From NCBI GenBank assembly GCA_964459305.1, contig CAYWNA010000019.1, forward strand, positions 27,159 to 91,158: a DNA stretch of 64,000 nucleotides, given 5' to 3'. How positions within the stretch are numbered: the first letter of the stretch is position 1; every line of letters starts with the position of its first letter. Source of the stretch: CAYWNA01 sp964459305. GTDB taxonomy: Bacteria > Planctomycetota > Planctomycetia > Pirellulales > Pirellulaceae. Made by a program: the position numbers and the translations under genes. The notes under the pieces were generated by a model. The model made no database searches. It was not told where the DNA came from and saw only the letters and a list, made by a program, of their open reading frames with translations. Of this stretch, positions 37,162-46,630 are shown in pieces.

Positions 37162-37425
37162 TCAAATCACTCTAGGCGGATGACATTTCGCGAATTCGAT
37201 CTCTGACGCGCACTTCCGGCAGCGGTAGGTTGATACGGAACCTTGGTTTTCGCTGGGCCCCGTGTGAATCAGCTGCAATGCGAACCAAGCACGACATTCC
37301 GGGCAGATGCGAAATGCTCCAGGCTGCATCGGCTCAGCAAGTATCCCATCAGATTGTGATCGTGAGTCTTTGGCGGGTTCCATCGCGTCTTGGTTCGGTC
37401 TCCCATTGCGAGGCACGACCGTCAC
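37162..37425 (-). CDS. Small zinc-ribbon protein
   Basis: 87 residues from GTG 37425, or 73 from ATG 37383. Two paired-cysteine knuckles, RICPECRAWF and YRCRKCASEIEF, about 32 residues apart would bind one zinc ion. The rest is hydrophilic and there is no membrane segment. Such stand-alone zinc ribbons often act as nucleic-acid or protein adaptors, but nothing here shows which. It is convergent with ispG. The real-gene call rests on the cysteine pattern and composition. Confidence 0.6.
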   Translation of the reverse strand: MTVVPRNGRPNQDAMEPAKDSRSQSDGILAEPMQPGAFRICPECRAWFALQLIHTGPSENQGSVSTYRCRKCASEIEFAKCHPPRVI

Positions 37426-37722
37426 CGCCCGCGCCGAAGGAAACAGGGTTGAACCATGCTATCCGGCCGTAAGCTGTAACTCAAGTCGTTCCGTCACCAT
37501 CTAGCTGGGAGTCTGCCTCCCCTGTTTGTTCCGGAATTGGATTGCTGGACCGCGCACGGGGTCTTTTTGTTGCGTTCTCGCTCGGGTTGACCCCAAGTTG
37601 CCTCCTCCGCTTCGCCCAGTATTTCGCTTCGGGGTTCTGGCAAGTAAACTATGGGTTCTTGGCTCTGTTGGCAAAGAGGGCATTCTGCCCTTGGTCTCAG
37701 TTAATCCTCTGCGAACCGGAAC

Positions 37723-40203
37723 ATGGCTGACTTCGGGATGAAGAAACGCTGGAGACGCGTACGGGCCGCCAGTGCGCGTCTGGCATTGCTGGGATTGGCG
37801 TTTGTGGTGGTGTTGGGACAGACAGCATCCCCGGCCTCCGTTTTCGCCCAAGAGCCGCCCGCTGATTCACCCAAGCCGGAATCGGAGCCGCCGGCCAAAG
37901 GCGCGAAGCCGAAGGCCAAGGCCAAGCCGGCGGCCAAACCGGAGGAGCCAAAACCACCCACGAAGAAGTTCTACCAGCGGGATCGGTACGCTGTGATCAC
38001 GCTGGACAAGGCAAATAACAACGAAAAGCTGACAGTCATGCCGCTGCCGTTCCTGCGTTTGCCTGCTGAGTCGAAACGGGTGGGCAAGCTGAAAGTTCGG
38101 CTGTTTGACAAGCGGGACGAAGAATACGAAGTCCTATGGCGGCACATCGAGAAGATCGAGTATTTCCCCGATTTTGTGCTTCGGGAGACCGAGAAAATTG
38201 TTGCGAGGGCGGCGGAACTGGGCTTGGCAGACAAGACTAAAGAGGCCCAGCAGCAGTTCGATGAAGCGTTCGATTACTTTCAGTTCCTGCTGAGCGAATA
38301 TCCCAACACGCTGCGACTGCAGGAATCGCTGCAGACCTACCTCTATCTCAACGCCCTCTCGCTTTTCAAACGCGATCGCATCGCCGAGGCGTTTGCGATC
38401 CTCGAAGAACTGTATATCCAAAATAGGGCGTATGAATACCGAAGTGGTACAGTCAAGTCGGCTTTGGAGCATGTGGGGAAACGTCTGATCGGCGGATACG
38501 TCACACAAGAGGATTATGTCGCGGCTCGCACGCTCATGGAGAGACTCGACAAGGAGTACGGCGATCGGCTAAATGTTGCGGCTACTTGGCGGCAGGAGTT
38601 GATGGGGGTTGCCGCTGGGCTCAGGGACAAAGCCGCTGCACATTTGGCCGCCAAGCGTTTTCATGAAGCCCACGACACGAGCCGCGAAATGATGAAGGTC
38701 TGGCCGGGCATCGAGGGCGGTCGAGAGCTGGTTGTGGAGATCGCTCGCGTGTATCCGCTGGTCGTTGTCGGCGTATCGTTGCCAGCTCACGATGAATTCG
38801 ATCCTGCGAGCCTGGACAACACGGCATCTCGCCGCGCCGGTTCGTTGTTGCACCAGACGTTGCTCCATTACACCGAACGCGGACCGGAAGGCGGCCGATA
38901 CGCATGTCCCTACGGTATGGTTCAGCAGAGCGACGATCGGACGGAACTGATTTTCGATTTACGCGAAGGGGGCACGGGCGGACAGTTCACCGGATACGAT
39001 CTTTCCCGGCACCTATTATCGTTGGCGGATCCTGACGGCAAGCACTACCGGCCGTCATGGGCCAGCTTGATGGCCAACCTGGAGATGGAACAGGTCAACC
39101 GAGTTCGGGTCAAGTTACGACGGCCCCACGTGTTGCCTCAGGCATTGCTGCAAACGCGCTTGACCTTGGGCAACGGTTCTTCGTCGTTGTATTCAGTGGT
39201 TTCCCAATCCGAGAACGAAACCCGTTTTGAATCCGCGAGAGGCAATGCGGACGAACCGAAACCGGTCATTGTCGAACGTTTCCATCCGGAACCTCGCGAC
39301 GCCATCAATGCATTGCGCAAAGGCAAGATTGACATTATCGACCGCGTCTTGCCCACCGACGCGGCGCGACTGAAGGAGGACCCGTCTTTCGTGGTCGGCA
39401 CCTACGGACTTCCTTCGATTCACGTGCTGGTACCTAACACCGAGAATCCGTTCCTGGCGAATCGCACGTTCCGCAGGGCGTTGGTATACGGGATCAATCG
39501 GGAGGTGATTCTGCACAAAGGGCTGTTGAACGGTGAGAAAATCGATGGGTGCCGCGTGCTGACCGTCCCGTTTCCTGCCGGTGTGACGGAAAACGATCCT
39601 TCGGCCTATGCATACAATGCGCGTATTCGGCTGAGGGATTATGATCCAGTGGTAGCGGCGATCTTGCTCCGCCTGGCCGAACACCAGCTTGCCACCGCGG
39701 CAGACATGAAGGAGGAACCGGCACCCGAGCTGGACGAGTTGGTTATCGCTCACCCGCCGTTCGAGTTGCCGCGATTCGTGTGCAAGCAAATCCAAACACA
39801 ACTGGAAGCGGTCGAGATCAAATGCTCGTTGCGCGAATTGCCTCCTGGTCGCGTCGACGATCCTAACGGCGAGTACGATTTGCTCTACCTGGAGCTGAGC
39901 ATGCGCGAACCGCTGGTTGATGTCTCCCGCATCTTCGGCGCCGGCGGCACGGCTCCCTCGGAGGATCCGTACGTCGGTCTGGCGTTACGGCAACTCGAAG
40001 AAGCGGAGAACTGGAAAGAAATACGCGAGCGCCTCCACGAACTGCATCGATTGATCCACGAGGAAGTCACAGTGATCCCGCTGTGGCAAATGACCGACTA
40101 TTTCGTCTACCATCGCGGTCTACGCGGATTGCGCGACCGGCCTGTCTTCTTCTACCAAGATGTGGCACAGTGGCGTGTCGTGCCTCCCGTGCTGAAGGAC
40201 TAG
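37723..40203 (+). CDS. Family 5 (oligopeptide/nickel-type) extracellular solute-binding protein
   Basis: 826 residues from ATG 37723 (ATG 37738 is equally possible) with a signal peptide (ASARLALLGLAFVVVLGQTASPASVFA) and a Lys/Pro/Ala-rich linker. The first 350 residues are helical/TPR-like (QQFDEAFDYFQFLLSEYPNTLRLQESLQTYLYLNAL). The rest matches SBP_bac_5: FDLREGGTGGQFTGYDLSRHLLSLAD, INALRKGKIDIIDRV, VPNTENPFLANRTFRRALVYGINREVI, and DLLYLELSMREPLVDV. The protein is longer than the usual 500-600 residues because of the N-terminal extension, and no ABC permease or ATPase is nearby, so a role other than import is possible. It overlaps in layout with the next gene (3-base gap). Confidence 0.8.
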   Translation: MADFGMKKRWRRVRAASARLALLGLAFVVVLGQTASPASVFAQEPPADSPKPESEPPAKGAKPKAKAKPAAKPEEPKPPTKKFYQRDRYAVITLDKANNNEKLTVMPLPFLRLPAESKRVGKLKVRLFDKRDEEYEVLWRHIEKIEYFPDFVLRETEKIVARAAELGLADKTKEAQQQFDEAFDYFQFLLSEYPNTLRLQESLQTYLYLNALSLFKRDRIAEAFAILEELYIQNRAYEYRSGTVKSALEHVGKRLIGGYVTQEDYVAARTLMERLDKEYGDRLNVAATWRQELMGVAAGLRDKAAAHLAAKRFHEAHDTSREMMKVWPGIEGGRELVVEIARVYPLVVVGVSLPAHDEFDPASLDNTASRRAGSLLHQTLLHYTERGPEGGRYACPYGMVQQSDDRTELIFDLREGGTGGQFTGYDLSRHLLSLADPDGKHYRPSWASLMANLEMEQVNRVRVKLRRPHVLPQALLQTRLTLGNGSSSLYSVVSQSENETRFESARGNADEPKPVIVERFHPEPRDAINALRKGKIDIIDRVLPTDAARLKEDPSFVVGTYGLPSIHVLVPNTENPFLANRTFRRALVYGINREVILHKGLLNGEKIDGCRVLTVPFPAGVTENDPSAYAYNARIRLRDYDPVVAAILLRLAEHQLATAADMKEEPAPELDELVIAHPPFELPRFVCKQIQTQLEAVEIKCSLRELPPGRVDDPNGEYDLLYLELSMREPLVDVSRIFGAGGTAPSEDPYVGLALRQLEEAENWKEIRERLHELHRLIHEEVTVIPLWQMTDYFVYHRGLRGLRDRPVFFYQDVAQWRVVPPVLKD

Positions 40204-40206
40204 GGT

Positions 40207-41769
40207 ATGTTGGGTTCAGGGTCTAGAGTTCAGGGTTCAAAAGTGGGTCAGGCTTTGCCTGGCAGATTGCACCTTTGTCGCGTTTCGACATTCGTTGCGA
40301 TATGCGTCGCTTGCTTCGTTCCCGCTACCGCTCGGGCCCAGGCCACGTGGGAGTATTCGCCGTACATTATCAAGGTTTGGCTTGCGCCTGGCCCTTCTGC
40401 CGAATTGACAGACCGTCTTGCAGAGCAAATCGCCGAGACGATTTCGCAGCGAGCCTACACGACGGCCGGTGCGACGTGGGACATTGAAACCGTTCGCTGT
40501 CCCCTAAGGCTGCATAACGATGTGCTGGTCGATATTGAATCGATCACGGTCGACCAGGTGAAAGCAGCCGGCGAGATCGTGCAGAGGGCCAAAGACGATG
40601 CGTCAAAGTCAGACGCCAAGGATTCAAAGTCAGAAGCCGAGGATTCGAAGACGGCCGGCGAGATCGTGCTGCGAGAATCCGACAAGCTGTTCCTGCTCCG
40701 CGTCCGGGCTCAAATGGCAGGGTTCGTCGTCACGGTACGAGAGCTGGATTGCCGATCGTGTACATGGCGCTCTGTCCCGTCGCGCCAGGTCGTCCAGCCT
40801 GAGCGAATTGCCGACGAATGCTTTGCCGTGATCGCCGACGCCTTCTCGCCGGTGGTCCGCATCGAAATGCCGAAAGGCCGAGAGGCCGAGGTTCGCGTTC
40901 GAGCCGGCGGACTCATCACGAGCGAGCTGTCGCCTTCGCACATCCACGACGACGACGTGCTGCTGCCCATCATCCGACGCAACGACCGTGTTGGCGAGCC
41001 ATTGAAGGGTGGGATCCAGGTGCTACCCTGGACGTTCCTGACGATTACCGAACGCAAGGGGAACGTGTTGACGTGCAAGGTGCATTCCGGGATGCGTTCT
41101 GCCCTTGGCGGGCGAGCCAGCTCGCGCACGGTCAAGCTGGCTCTCGCGGTCGATCCCAAAAATGAATCCACGCTGCTGCGCGTGAAGACCTGGGATGATC
41201 CGCCGGTGCCCTTGGGCGGCTACGAAATCCATGCCAAGGACCCGGTGACCGAAGAATCGGAACTGGTTGGAAAGACCGACTGGCGCGGCATCGTCAAAGT
41301 GCCCAAATCAGAACGGCCGCTGCGCATTCTCTACGTCAGGAACGGAGGGCGGTTGCTGGCCCGGCTGCCTATGGTGCCGGGACTGGAATCTGAACTGACG
41401 GCCCAAGTAAGCAACGACGATCAGCGGCTGAAGGCCGAAGGATTCGTGAAAGGCTTGCAGACCAAAGTCATGGATCTGGTCGCACTGCGCGAGCTGTATA
41501 TCGCCCGGTTCCGACGCCATTTGAAGCGGAAGCAGCTGGACGAAGCAAAGACGCTGCTGGAGGAGTTCCGGACTCTCGAAACTCAATCCGATCTGTCACG
41601 CCAGTTGCTCCAGGAAGAACAACGAATCACCTCACCCGACCGGCGCGTCCAGGCGAGAATCGACCAGTTGTTCAAAGATACGCGGCAGCTCCTGTCGAGA
41701 TTCCTGGATCCACGTACTGCGAACGAGCTGGCCCAGGAATTGGCAGAAGCTCAGGGAGGTGGCACTTAA
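40207..41769 (+). CDS. Exported protein of unknown function, coupled to the solute-binding protein
   Basis: 520 residues from ATG 40207, three bases after the preceding stop, so translation is probably coupled. The real signal peptide (RVSTFVAICVACFVPATARAQA) begins about 25 residues in; the leader before it is encoded by a GTTCAGGGT-type repeat, so a later start is possible. The mature part is beta-rich with no recognised catalytic motif. A Ser/Asp/Lys-rich insertion (about 118-140) is flanked by a duplicated AGEIV segment. The C-terminal third is helical with charged repeats (RRHLKRKQLDEAKTLLEEFRTLE). The pairing suggests that the two proteins act together in the envelope. Confidence 0.68.
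   Translation: MLGSGSRVQGSKVGQALPGRLHLCRVSTFVAICVACFVPATARAQATWEYSPYIIKVWLAPGPSAELTDRLAEQIAETISQRAYTTAGATWDIETVRCPLRLHNDVLVDIESITVDQVKAAGEIVQRAKDDASKSDAKDSKSEAEDSKTAGEIVLRESDKLFLLRVRAQMAGFVVTVRELDCRSCTWRSVPSRQVVQPERIADECFAVIADAFSPVVRIEMPKGREAEVRVRAGGLITSELSPSHIHDDDVLLPIIRRNDRVGEPLKGGIQVLPWTFLTITERKGNVLTCKVHSGMRSALGGRASSRTVKLALAVDPKNESTLLRVKTWDDPPVPLGGYEIHAKDPVTEESELVGKTDWRGIVKVPKSERPLRILYVRNGGRLLARLPMVPGLESELTAQVSNDDQRLKAEGFVKGLQTKVMDLVALRELYIARFRRHLKRKQLDEAKTLLEEFRTLETQSDLSRQLLQEEQRITSPDRRVQARIDQLFKDTRQLLSRFLDPRTANELAQELAEAQGGGT
40213..40240 (+). repeat. Short imperfect tandem GTTCAGGGT repeat
   Basis: Three imperfect copies (GGTTCAGGGTCTAGAGTTCA then GGGTTCAAA) lie at the very start of the exported-protein gene. 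The segment encodes only Gly/Ser/Val/Gln filler before the signal peptide, which suggests repeat insertion between the two coupled genes. Confidence 0.5.
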
Positions 41770-41801
41770 GGATCGGCTTCGAAATAGATCCCGAATTCAT
41801 G

Positions 41802-41868
41802 GTAGCCGAAGTCGCCAGACTTTGGTCGCTTTGCACGGGAAAAACCAAACTCTGGCGAGTTCGGCTAC
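41802..41868. repeat. Dispersed palindrome, family GTAGCCG (copy 2)
   Basis: Arms 41802..41825 (GTAGCCGAAGTCGCCAGACT...) and 41845..41868 match with two mismatches in 24, around a 19-base spacer. The mismatches are at the same arm positions as in the copy at 13779..13846. It lies between convergent genes. Confidence 0.88.
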
Positions 41869-41912
41869 ATCGAGCAAATGCCGGCACAAGTTCGGCAGCG
41901 ATCCTTAAGGTC

Positions 41913-43757
41913 TCACCGCTCAATACCGTACTCGTCGATCTTCCGGTACAAAGTGGCCCGCCCAATCCCCAAAAGCTTCGCAGCTTCGGGAACGCTGTTG
42001 CTCGTGCGTTTCAGCGCTTCGCGGATCAGTCTCCGTTCCCATTCATCGACACGCAACGAGTCCAGCTCGTCGTTGCCCGCGTCATACAATCCCAGATCTT
42101 CCGGGCAAACAACGTCGCCCTCCGCCATCACCACGGCGCTGTCAATCACGTTGCGTAACTGTCGAACGTTTCCGGGCCATCCATAAGACATCAGCCGGTG
42201 TCGAGCGGTATCCGAAAGCGTCAATCCCGGGCGACCGTGCTCGTTTCTGAACCGATTCAAGAAGTAATTCATCAAGAGTTCGATGTCGCCGCCTCGTTCG
42301 CGGAGCGGTGATATGTACAATTCGAATACGGTCAACCGGTAATAGAGATCCTCGCGAAATTTTCCATCGCGCACGAATTCGCGCAAATCCCGGTTCGTGG
42401 CGGCAATGACTCGCACGTCGACGCTGCGTTCCTTGGTCCCGCCGACCGGCAAGAACGGGTGCCCGTCCAAAATGCGAAGCAGCTTGGCTTGTCCCTCCAG
42501 TGTCATTTCGCCGACTTCGTCCAAGAACAGCGTTCCGGAATCCGCCTGCTCGAACAAGCCGACATGATCGGAGTCCGCCCCAGTGAATGAGCCCTTCTTG
42601 TGGCCGAATAACTGGCTTTCCATCAGATCGCGCGGTATGGCAGCACAATTGATGGACAGCAGCGGCCGATCGGCCCGCGCGCCGTTCCGGTGGACAGCCC
42701 GCGCCACGAGTTCCTTACCGACTCCGCTTTCGCCTCGGATCAACAGGCATCCGGTCGCCCGGGCGACGCGTTTGATTCTCTCCTTCAGCTTCCGCACCGG
42801 CTCGCTCTCGCCGATCAGCTCGTCGAAGTCCGCCGACTTGACGATCAAACGCCGGTGTTCGGCCTCCAGCGTGGCTTCTTGACGGGCCCGCACCAGTGCG
42901 GCTACCAGGATGTTGGCCAGCGATTTTACAAACTGGAAATCGCCGTCCCGAAAACCGCCTTCCTCCCGGAATATGTGAATCGCGCCGGGCGTCGTCTTCT
43001 CGTGCAGCAGAGGAATACACATCGCGTCGGCAAAACGTTCCAAGCACGGCGGTTTCAAACTGGAACTGGGATGCTGCATCCAAATAGCACGCCCGTGACC
43101 GCAAACGATTTCGGTCAACCTTTCGTTGGTGAGGATTCTGTCGCCGGCATCCGTGGGCTCTGCCGACTTCAACTTCATTTGCCCGTCGTCACTCATCCAC
43201 AGAAACCCGGTCGCGGATGCGCCTGTGATTTCATGCAGCACGCTCAGCGAAGTCCGCACCACTTCGTCCGGATCCGTGCAGCCGAGCAATCGGATGCTGA
43301 GCTGATACAGCACGAAGAAGTCGTGCGAGTCTTCTGCGCCCTTCAGTAGGGCTAACGACTGACTTGGAAGGGTGTCTTTCGTTTCGTCAGCGTCAATTGG
43401 TTGATCCAAAACGACTGTCTTCGAGAGATTGAAGTTCGGATGCGCGATGTTATCGGGGCGCGGGGCGTTTTCGTGAAAGGAGAAAGTGGCATCGCCAAGC
43501 CGCACCGTACAGCCGTCGACCAGTCGTGCTTCGTCGATTTTTTGCTCGTTCAGGTAAGTGCCATTGCGACTGTGTGCATCACGCAACCACCACACACCCT
43601 CATCGAACACAACCCTCGCGTGAACGCGTGAGCACAACGGCTCCGACAGAACGATATGGCAATCCGTCCCTCGACCGATCAGATTCTCGATCTCCGGGTT
43701 TAGCAAGAAACTCGAACCTGTACGGGGACCGTTCACGGCGGTTAGGTACGTATCCAC
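41913..43757 (-). CDS. FHA-GAF-sigma54-dependent transcriptional activator
   Basis: 614 residues if started at GTG 43757 (VDTYLTAVNGPRTG); the frame runs further upstream but the extra residues look non-coding and the next ATG is far outside. An N-terminal FHA domain (ENLIGRGTDCHIVLSEPLCSRVHARVVF, phosphothreonine binding) is followed by a GAF-like domain, an AAA+ sigma54-interaction domain (Walker A GESGVGKELVARAVH; GSFTGA in place of GAFTGA; Walker B GTLFLDEVGEM; FREDLYYRL; GNVRQLRN) and a Fis-type HTH (VPEAAKLLGIGRATLYRKIDEYGI). It would activate sigma54 promoters in response to a phosphoprotein or small ligand. It is divergent from the UroD-family methyltransferase gene, a possible target. 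Confidence 0.88.
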   Translation of the reverse strand: MDTYLTAVNGPRTGSSFLLNPEIENLIGRGTDCHIVLSEPLCSRVHARVVFDEGVWWLRDAHSRNGTYLNEQKIDEARLVDGCTVRLGDATFSFHENAPRPDNIAHPNFNLSKTVVLDQPIDADETKDTLPSQSLALLKGAEDSHDFFVLYQLSIRLLGCTDPDEVVRTSLSVLHEITGASATGFLWMSDDGQMKLKSAEPTDAGDRILTNERLTEIVCGHGRAIWMQHPSSSLKPPCLERFADAMCIPLLHEKTTPGAIHIFREEGGFRDGDFQFVKSLANILVAALVRARQEATLEAEHRRLIVKSADFDELIGESEPVRKLKERIKRVARATGCLLIRGESGVGKELVARAVHRNGARADRPLLSINCAAIPRDLMESQLFGHKKGSFTGADSDHVGLFEQADSGTLFLDEVGEMTLEGQAKLLRILDGHPFLPVGGTKERSVDVRVIAATNRDLREFVRDGKFREDLYYRLTVFELYISPLRERGGDIELLMNYFLNRFRNEHGRPGLTLSDTARHRLMSYGWPGNVRQLRNVIDSAVVMAEGDVVCPEDLGLYDAGNDELDSLRVDEWERRLIREALKRTSNSVPEAAKLLGIGRATLYRKIDEYGIER

Positions 43758-44033
43758 GCCTGCGACGACTCCAAATCGTTGAGCGAGAAGTTCATTTGCA
43801 CAGAATGATGCTAACACAGTTTGCCGGAAATGACGATCCCTGTGACAGTCAGCCCGCCTGAACTTCGAGTTGACAAGAACAGCAGATCGTGGCCATGCAT
43901 GAATTTGGCATGGCGCCCGTTTGTCCGTAGGCTCGTAATGATATATCACTATGCGTTCAAATGAGTTGGATGGGGTCGCCTGGCGCGTGGCCCAGGCAGA
44001 GCCTGAAAGCTGAAGAAAGACAGGAAGACTGCA

Positions 44034-45176
44034 ATGCAACCTGCCCAACGTTTGACTGCCACATTCGCAGGGCGAAAACCGGATCGCGTGCCAGTAATGC
44101 CCAAGATCTGGGTGAACGTGGCTTCACGCATCACTCGCACGTCGCTGTGCGACGTGATCGAAAACGCCTCGACGGCGATGCGAGTGACCGTCGACGCCGC
44201 AATGGCAACCGGCTCCGACGGCGCGCGTCTGTTTCTCCACCGGCCTCGCCAAACACTTTCGCAAGGCGACAAGCTGTACGAAATCGACGCGGACGGCCGA
44301 TCGCTTGGGGAGATCGATCTCCAGGGCGGTCTGGCAACGCAACTCGATCGCAGGGAGGATTTTCGCGTCGACAATCCGTATTGCATCGCTTTCCACACCA
44401 GTTGGTGCCATTCGGAATCGTTGGTTCGCGATTTGGCCGATGTCAAGCAGATCGCGGTGCCGGACAAGTCGTTCTACGAACAAACCGGTTACGGCCGGTT
44501 GCTGAGTGAAATGCAGGAAATCGCCAGCGAGCGAGTGGGACTCTGCGGCGATTGTGACTCGGCAACATTAGCTTTCTGCGTCAGTCTGCGCGGCATGGAG
44601 CAGGCCCTACTGGACTTGATCGACGCTCCGCGGTTGGTACATGCCCTTATGGAAAAGGGAACGGCCTACGCAATCGAGCGTGGCAAATTCAACATCGACC
44701 GGGGAATTCGTATCCTGCGGCTGAACGATTCGGTGGCCAACATGTCGGTGATTTCGCCGGCGCAGTGGCGGGAATTCGTGTTTCCGCACATGAAAGAAGT
44801 GTGCGACGCGCTTCACCAATATTGTCCCGATGTGAAGATCTACTGTCACATCTGTGGAAACGTGTTGCCGGTGGTCGAGATGTTGGTCGAAGTGGGTCTG
44901 GACTGCATTGCTCCGCTGGATCCCTTGGGTGGTTTCACGGTTGCCGATGTGCGGAAAGCTGTCGGTGACGCGATTGTGTTGATGGGCGGCGTCAACACGT
45001 TATCGTTCTCAAAGTGCACGCCTGAGGAGATCCGCCGGGAAGCACGGGCTTGTCTCGAAGAAGGCGATCGTAACGGACGCTTCATCCTCGGTTCTGGCTG
45101 TGCACTGCCGCACGATACAACGCGCGAGAATATCGAGGCATTGGTCGATGCAGCCGCGGAATTCTCAGGCGATTGA
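44034..45176 (+). CDS. Uroporphyrinogen decarboxylase (URO-D) family methyltransferase-like protein
   Basis: 380 residues; AGGAAG lies eight bases before ATG 44034. It has the URO-D barrel signature but lacks heme-biosynthesis hallmarks. The segment YCHICGNVLPVVEMLVEVGLDCIAPLDPLGG and a later GSGCALPHDT supply His/Cys residues typical of the zinc site of MtaA/CmuA/MtbA-type corrinoid methyltransferases. It probably moves a methyl group from a corrinoid protein, but no corrinoid protein gene is adjacent. It is divergent from the sigma54 activator (276-base spacer), which might control it. Confidence 0.82.
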   Translation: MQPAQRLTATFAGRKPDRVPVMPKIWVNVASRITRTSLCDVIENASTAMRVTVDAAMATGSDGARLFLHRPRQTLSQGDKLYEIDADGRSLGEIDLQGGLATQLDRREDFRVDNPYCIAFHTSWCHSESLVRDLADVKQIAVPDKSFYEQTGYGRLLSEMQEIASERVGLCGDCDSATLAFCVSLRGMEQALLDLIDAPRLVHALMEKGTAYAIERGKFNIDRGIRILRLNDSVANMSVISPAQWREFVFPHMKEVCDALHQYCPDVKIYCHICGNVLPVVEMLVEVGLDCIAPLDPLGGFTVADVRKAVGDAIVLMGGVNTLSFSKCTPEEIRREARACLEEGDRNGRFILGSGCALPHDTTRENIEALVDAAAEFSGD

Positions 45177-45218
45177 CCATGGAAACGGCGACGAGCCACG
45201 GCCCCGGTTTTGCTCGCA

Positions 45219-45347
45219 TCGTTTAACCGCAGGGCCAGCGGCCCGCGTGGGAGTTGATTGGGACCAGGCATTCCTCTCCATGTCGGGGAGGAATGCCTCG
45301 CTACGTTCCCGCCGACGCGCGGCCCGTTGAGCACTTCGGTTAAACGA
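45219..45347. repeat. Composite palindrome, family TTTAACCG (copy 1)
   Basis: Outer inverted ends TCGTTTAACCG (45219..45229) and CGGTTAAACGA (45337..45347) enclose a second hairpin: AGGCATTCCTCTCC at 45266..45279 against its near-complement ending at 45298, loop five bases. The outer ends recur at 59311..59396 as part of a simpler perfect palindrome. It lies between the methyltransferase and aldolase genes. Confidence 0.75.
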
Positions 45348-45379
45348 CGACATTCGTTACGACGGACGCTTCCGTGGTG

Positions 45380-45385
45380 TATAAT
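45380..45385 (+). promoter_or_regulatory. Possible -10 box (TATAAT) upstream of the aldolase gene
   Basis: A perfect TATAAT lies 32 bases before GTG 45417, directly after the palindrome ending at 45347. At 17-base spacing the -35 position reads TTACGA, only half matching TTGACA, so sigma70-type activity is plausible but unproven. Confidence 0.4.
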
Positions 45386-45416
45386 TGAAGACGATTACAC
45401 CCCTGGAGCGAAAACT

Positions 45417-46358
45417 GTGACGATTACGGAAAAACTACCGACTCCGCTATGCGGCATCATACCGCCGATGATCACGCCGCTTTCGGACCGCGACACGCTC
45501 GATCACGCTGGGCTCCAGCGGCTCGTCGAGCACATTCTTGCTGGCGGCGTTCACGGCCTATTCATTCTGGGCACGACTGGGGAAGGGCCCGGTCTGAGCT
45601 ATCGCCTGCGATGCGAGTTGATTGAGCGCGTGGGCGAGCTCGTGGCGGGTCGAGTTCCCCTGTTGGTGGGCGTGACGGATACGGCGTTTGTCGAATCGGT
45701 CAATCTGACCGAACATGCAGTCGACGCGGGAGTAGCCGCCGTCGTGTTGTCTGCGCCGTACTACTTCCCGGCCGGGCAGCCGGAACTGATCGAATACGTC
45801 GAACACATCGCCCAGGAGATACCGCTGCCCATCTTCCTGTACAACATGCCCAGCCACACCAAGACCGCTTTCGAACCAGCGACGCTCAGCCACCTGTTTC
45901 AGCTTCCCGGCATCGCGGGCCTGAAGGACAGTTCGGGCGACATGGGCTACTTTCACAAAGTGAGACAGTTGATCGAGGGACGGCCGGATCTGTCGCTGTT
46001 GGTCGGGCCGGAGGCCTTGTTGGCCGAGGCAGTATTGCTCGGTGCCCACGGCGGGGTGGCCGGGGGAGCCAATCTGGCGCCGCGTCTCTTCGTCGATCTC
46101 TACCAAGCGGCCGCGCGCGGAGATCTCGATACCGTCTTCAAACTCCAGGCCAAGGTGATAAAGCTGGGCGCAACCGTCTACTCAGTGGGCCAGCACTCAT
46201 CAGCTTTCTTGAAAGGCGTCAAATGCGCGCTTTCTTGCCTCGGCATCTGCGACGATGCCATGGCGGAACCCTTCCAGAGATTCCGCAATTCCGAGCGAGA
46301 ACAGATCCAGCGATATCTCCAAGAACTGGACCTTGACGTGACGATTGCAGGGAGTTGA
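45417..46358 (+). CDS. Dihydrodipicolinate synthase/N-acetylneuraminate lyase family aldolase
   Basis: 313 residues from GTG 45417, with GGAG nine bases upstream; the frame extends upstream to 45258 only as repeat-derived sequence. Family motifs are clear: GLFILGTTGEGPGLS (the Thr pair that binds the carboxylate), FLYNMPSHT (catalytic Tyr) and AGLKDSSGD (Schiff-base Lys), then GGVAGGANLAPRLFVDLY. It forms or cleaves a C-C bond using pyruvate. True DapA and sugar-acid lyases such as NanA or KDG aldolase share these motifs, and the neighbourhood (no dap genes; many glycosidases) favours a catabolic lyase, but this is inference. Confidence 0.9.
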   Translation: MTITEKLPTPLCGIIPPMITPLSDRDTLDHAGLQRLVEHILAGGVHGLFILGTTGEGPGLSYRLRCELIERVGELVAGRVPLLVGVTDTAFVESVNLTEHAVDAGVAAVVLSAPYYFPAGQPELIEYVEHIAQEIPLPIFLYNMPSHTKTAFEPATLSHLFQLPGIAGLKDSSGDMGYFHKVRQLIEGRPDLSLLVGPEALLAEAVLLGAHGGVAGGANLAPRLFVDLYQAAARGDLDTVFKLQAKVIKLGATVYSVGQHSSAFLKGVKCALSCLGICDDAMAEPFQRFRNSEREQIQRYLQELDLDVTIAGS

Positions 46359-46630
46359 GGCGGGCGCATGAATCCCGCCGTTTCGCGCCGAACAACGCGA
46401 CGGACTTGCCCACCGCGCCAAGCTGAAAAGAAGTCCCTCAACCGCACTTCATGGTGTTTTCCCCAAATCCCGCTTAGCTAGCTGCGAAGTATGGCGAATC
46501 TGCGAGACCGCCTGCGGGGGGACGGAGTGAAGCATTCCAACCGTTTTCGCTACGCAGTCTTGGCAGAAACCGTTCTGGCGCGCATGATATTGGACACTGA
46601 CTCTCCGAAAGAAGCACGAAGGGATGCATC

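Noticed and set aside
37162..37425. Zinc-ribbon frame as a random open frame
   Set aside because: Kept as a gene because two Cys-x2-Cys knuckles and balanced composition are unlikely by chance, though confidence is moderate.
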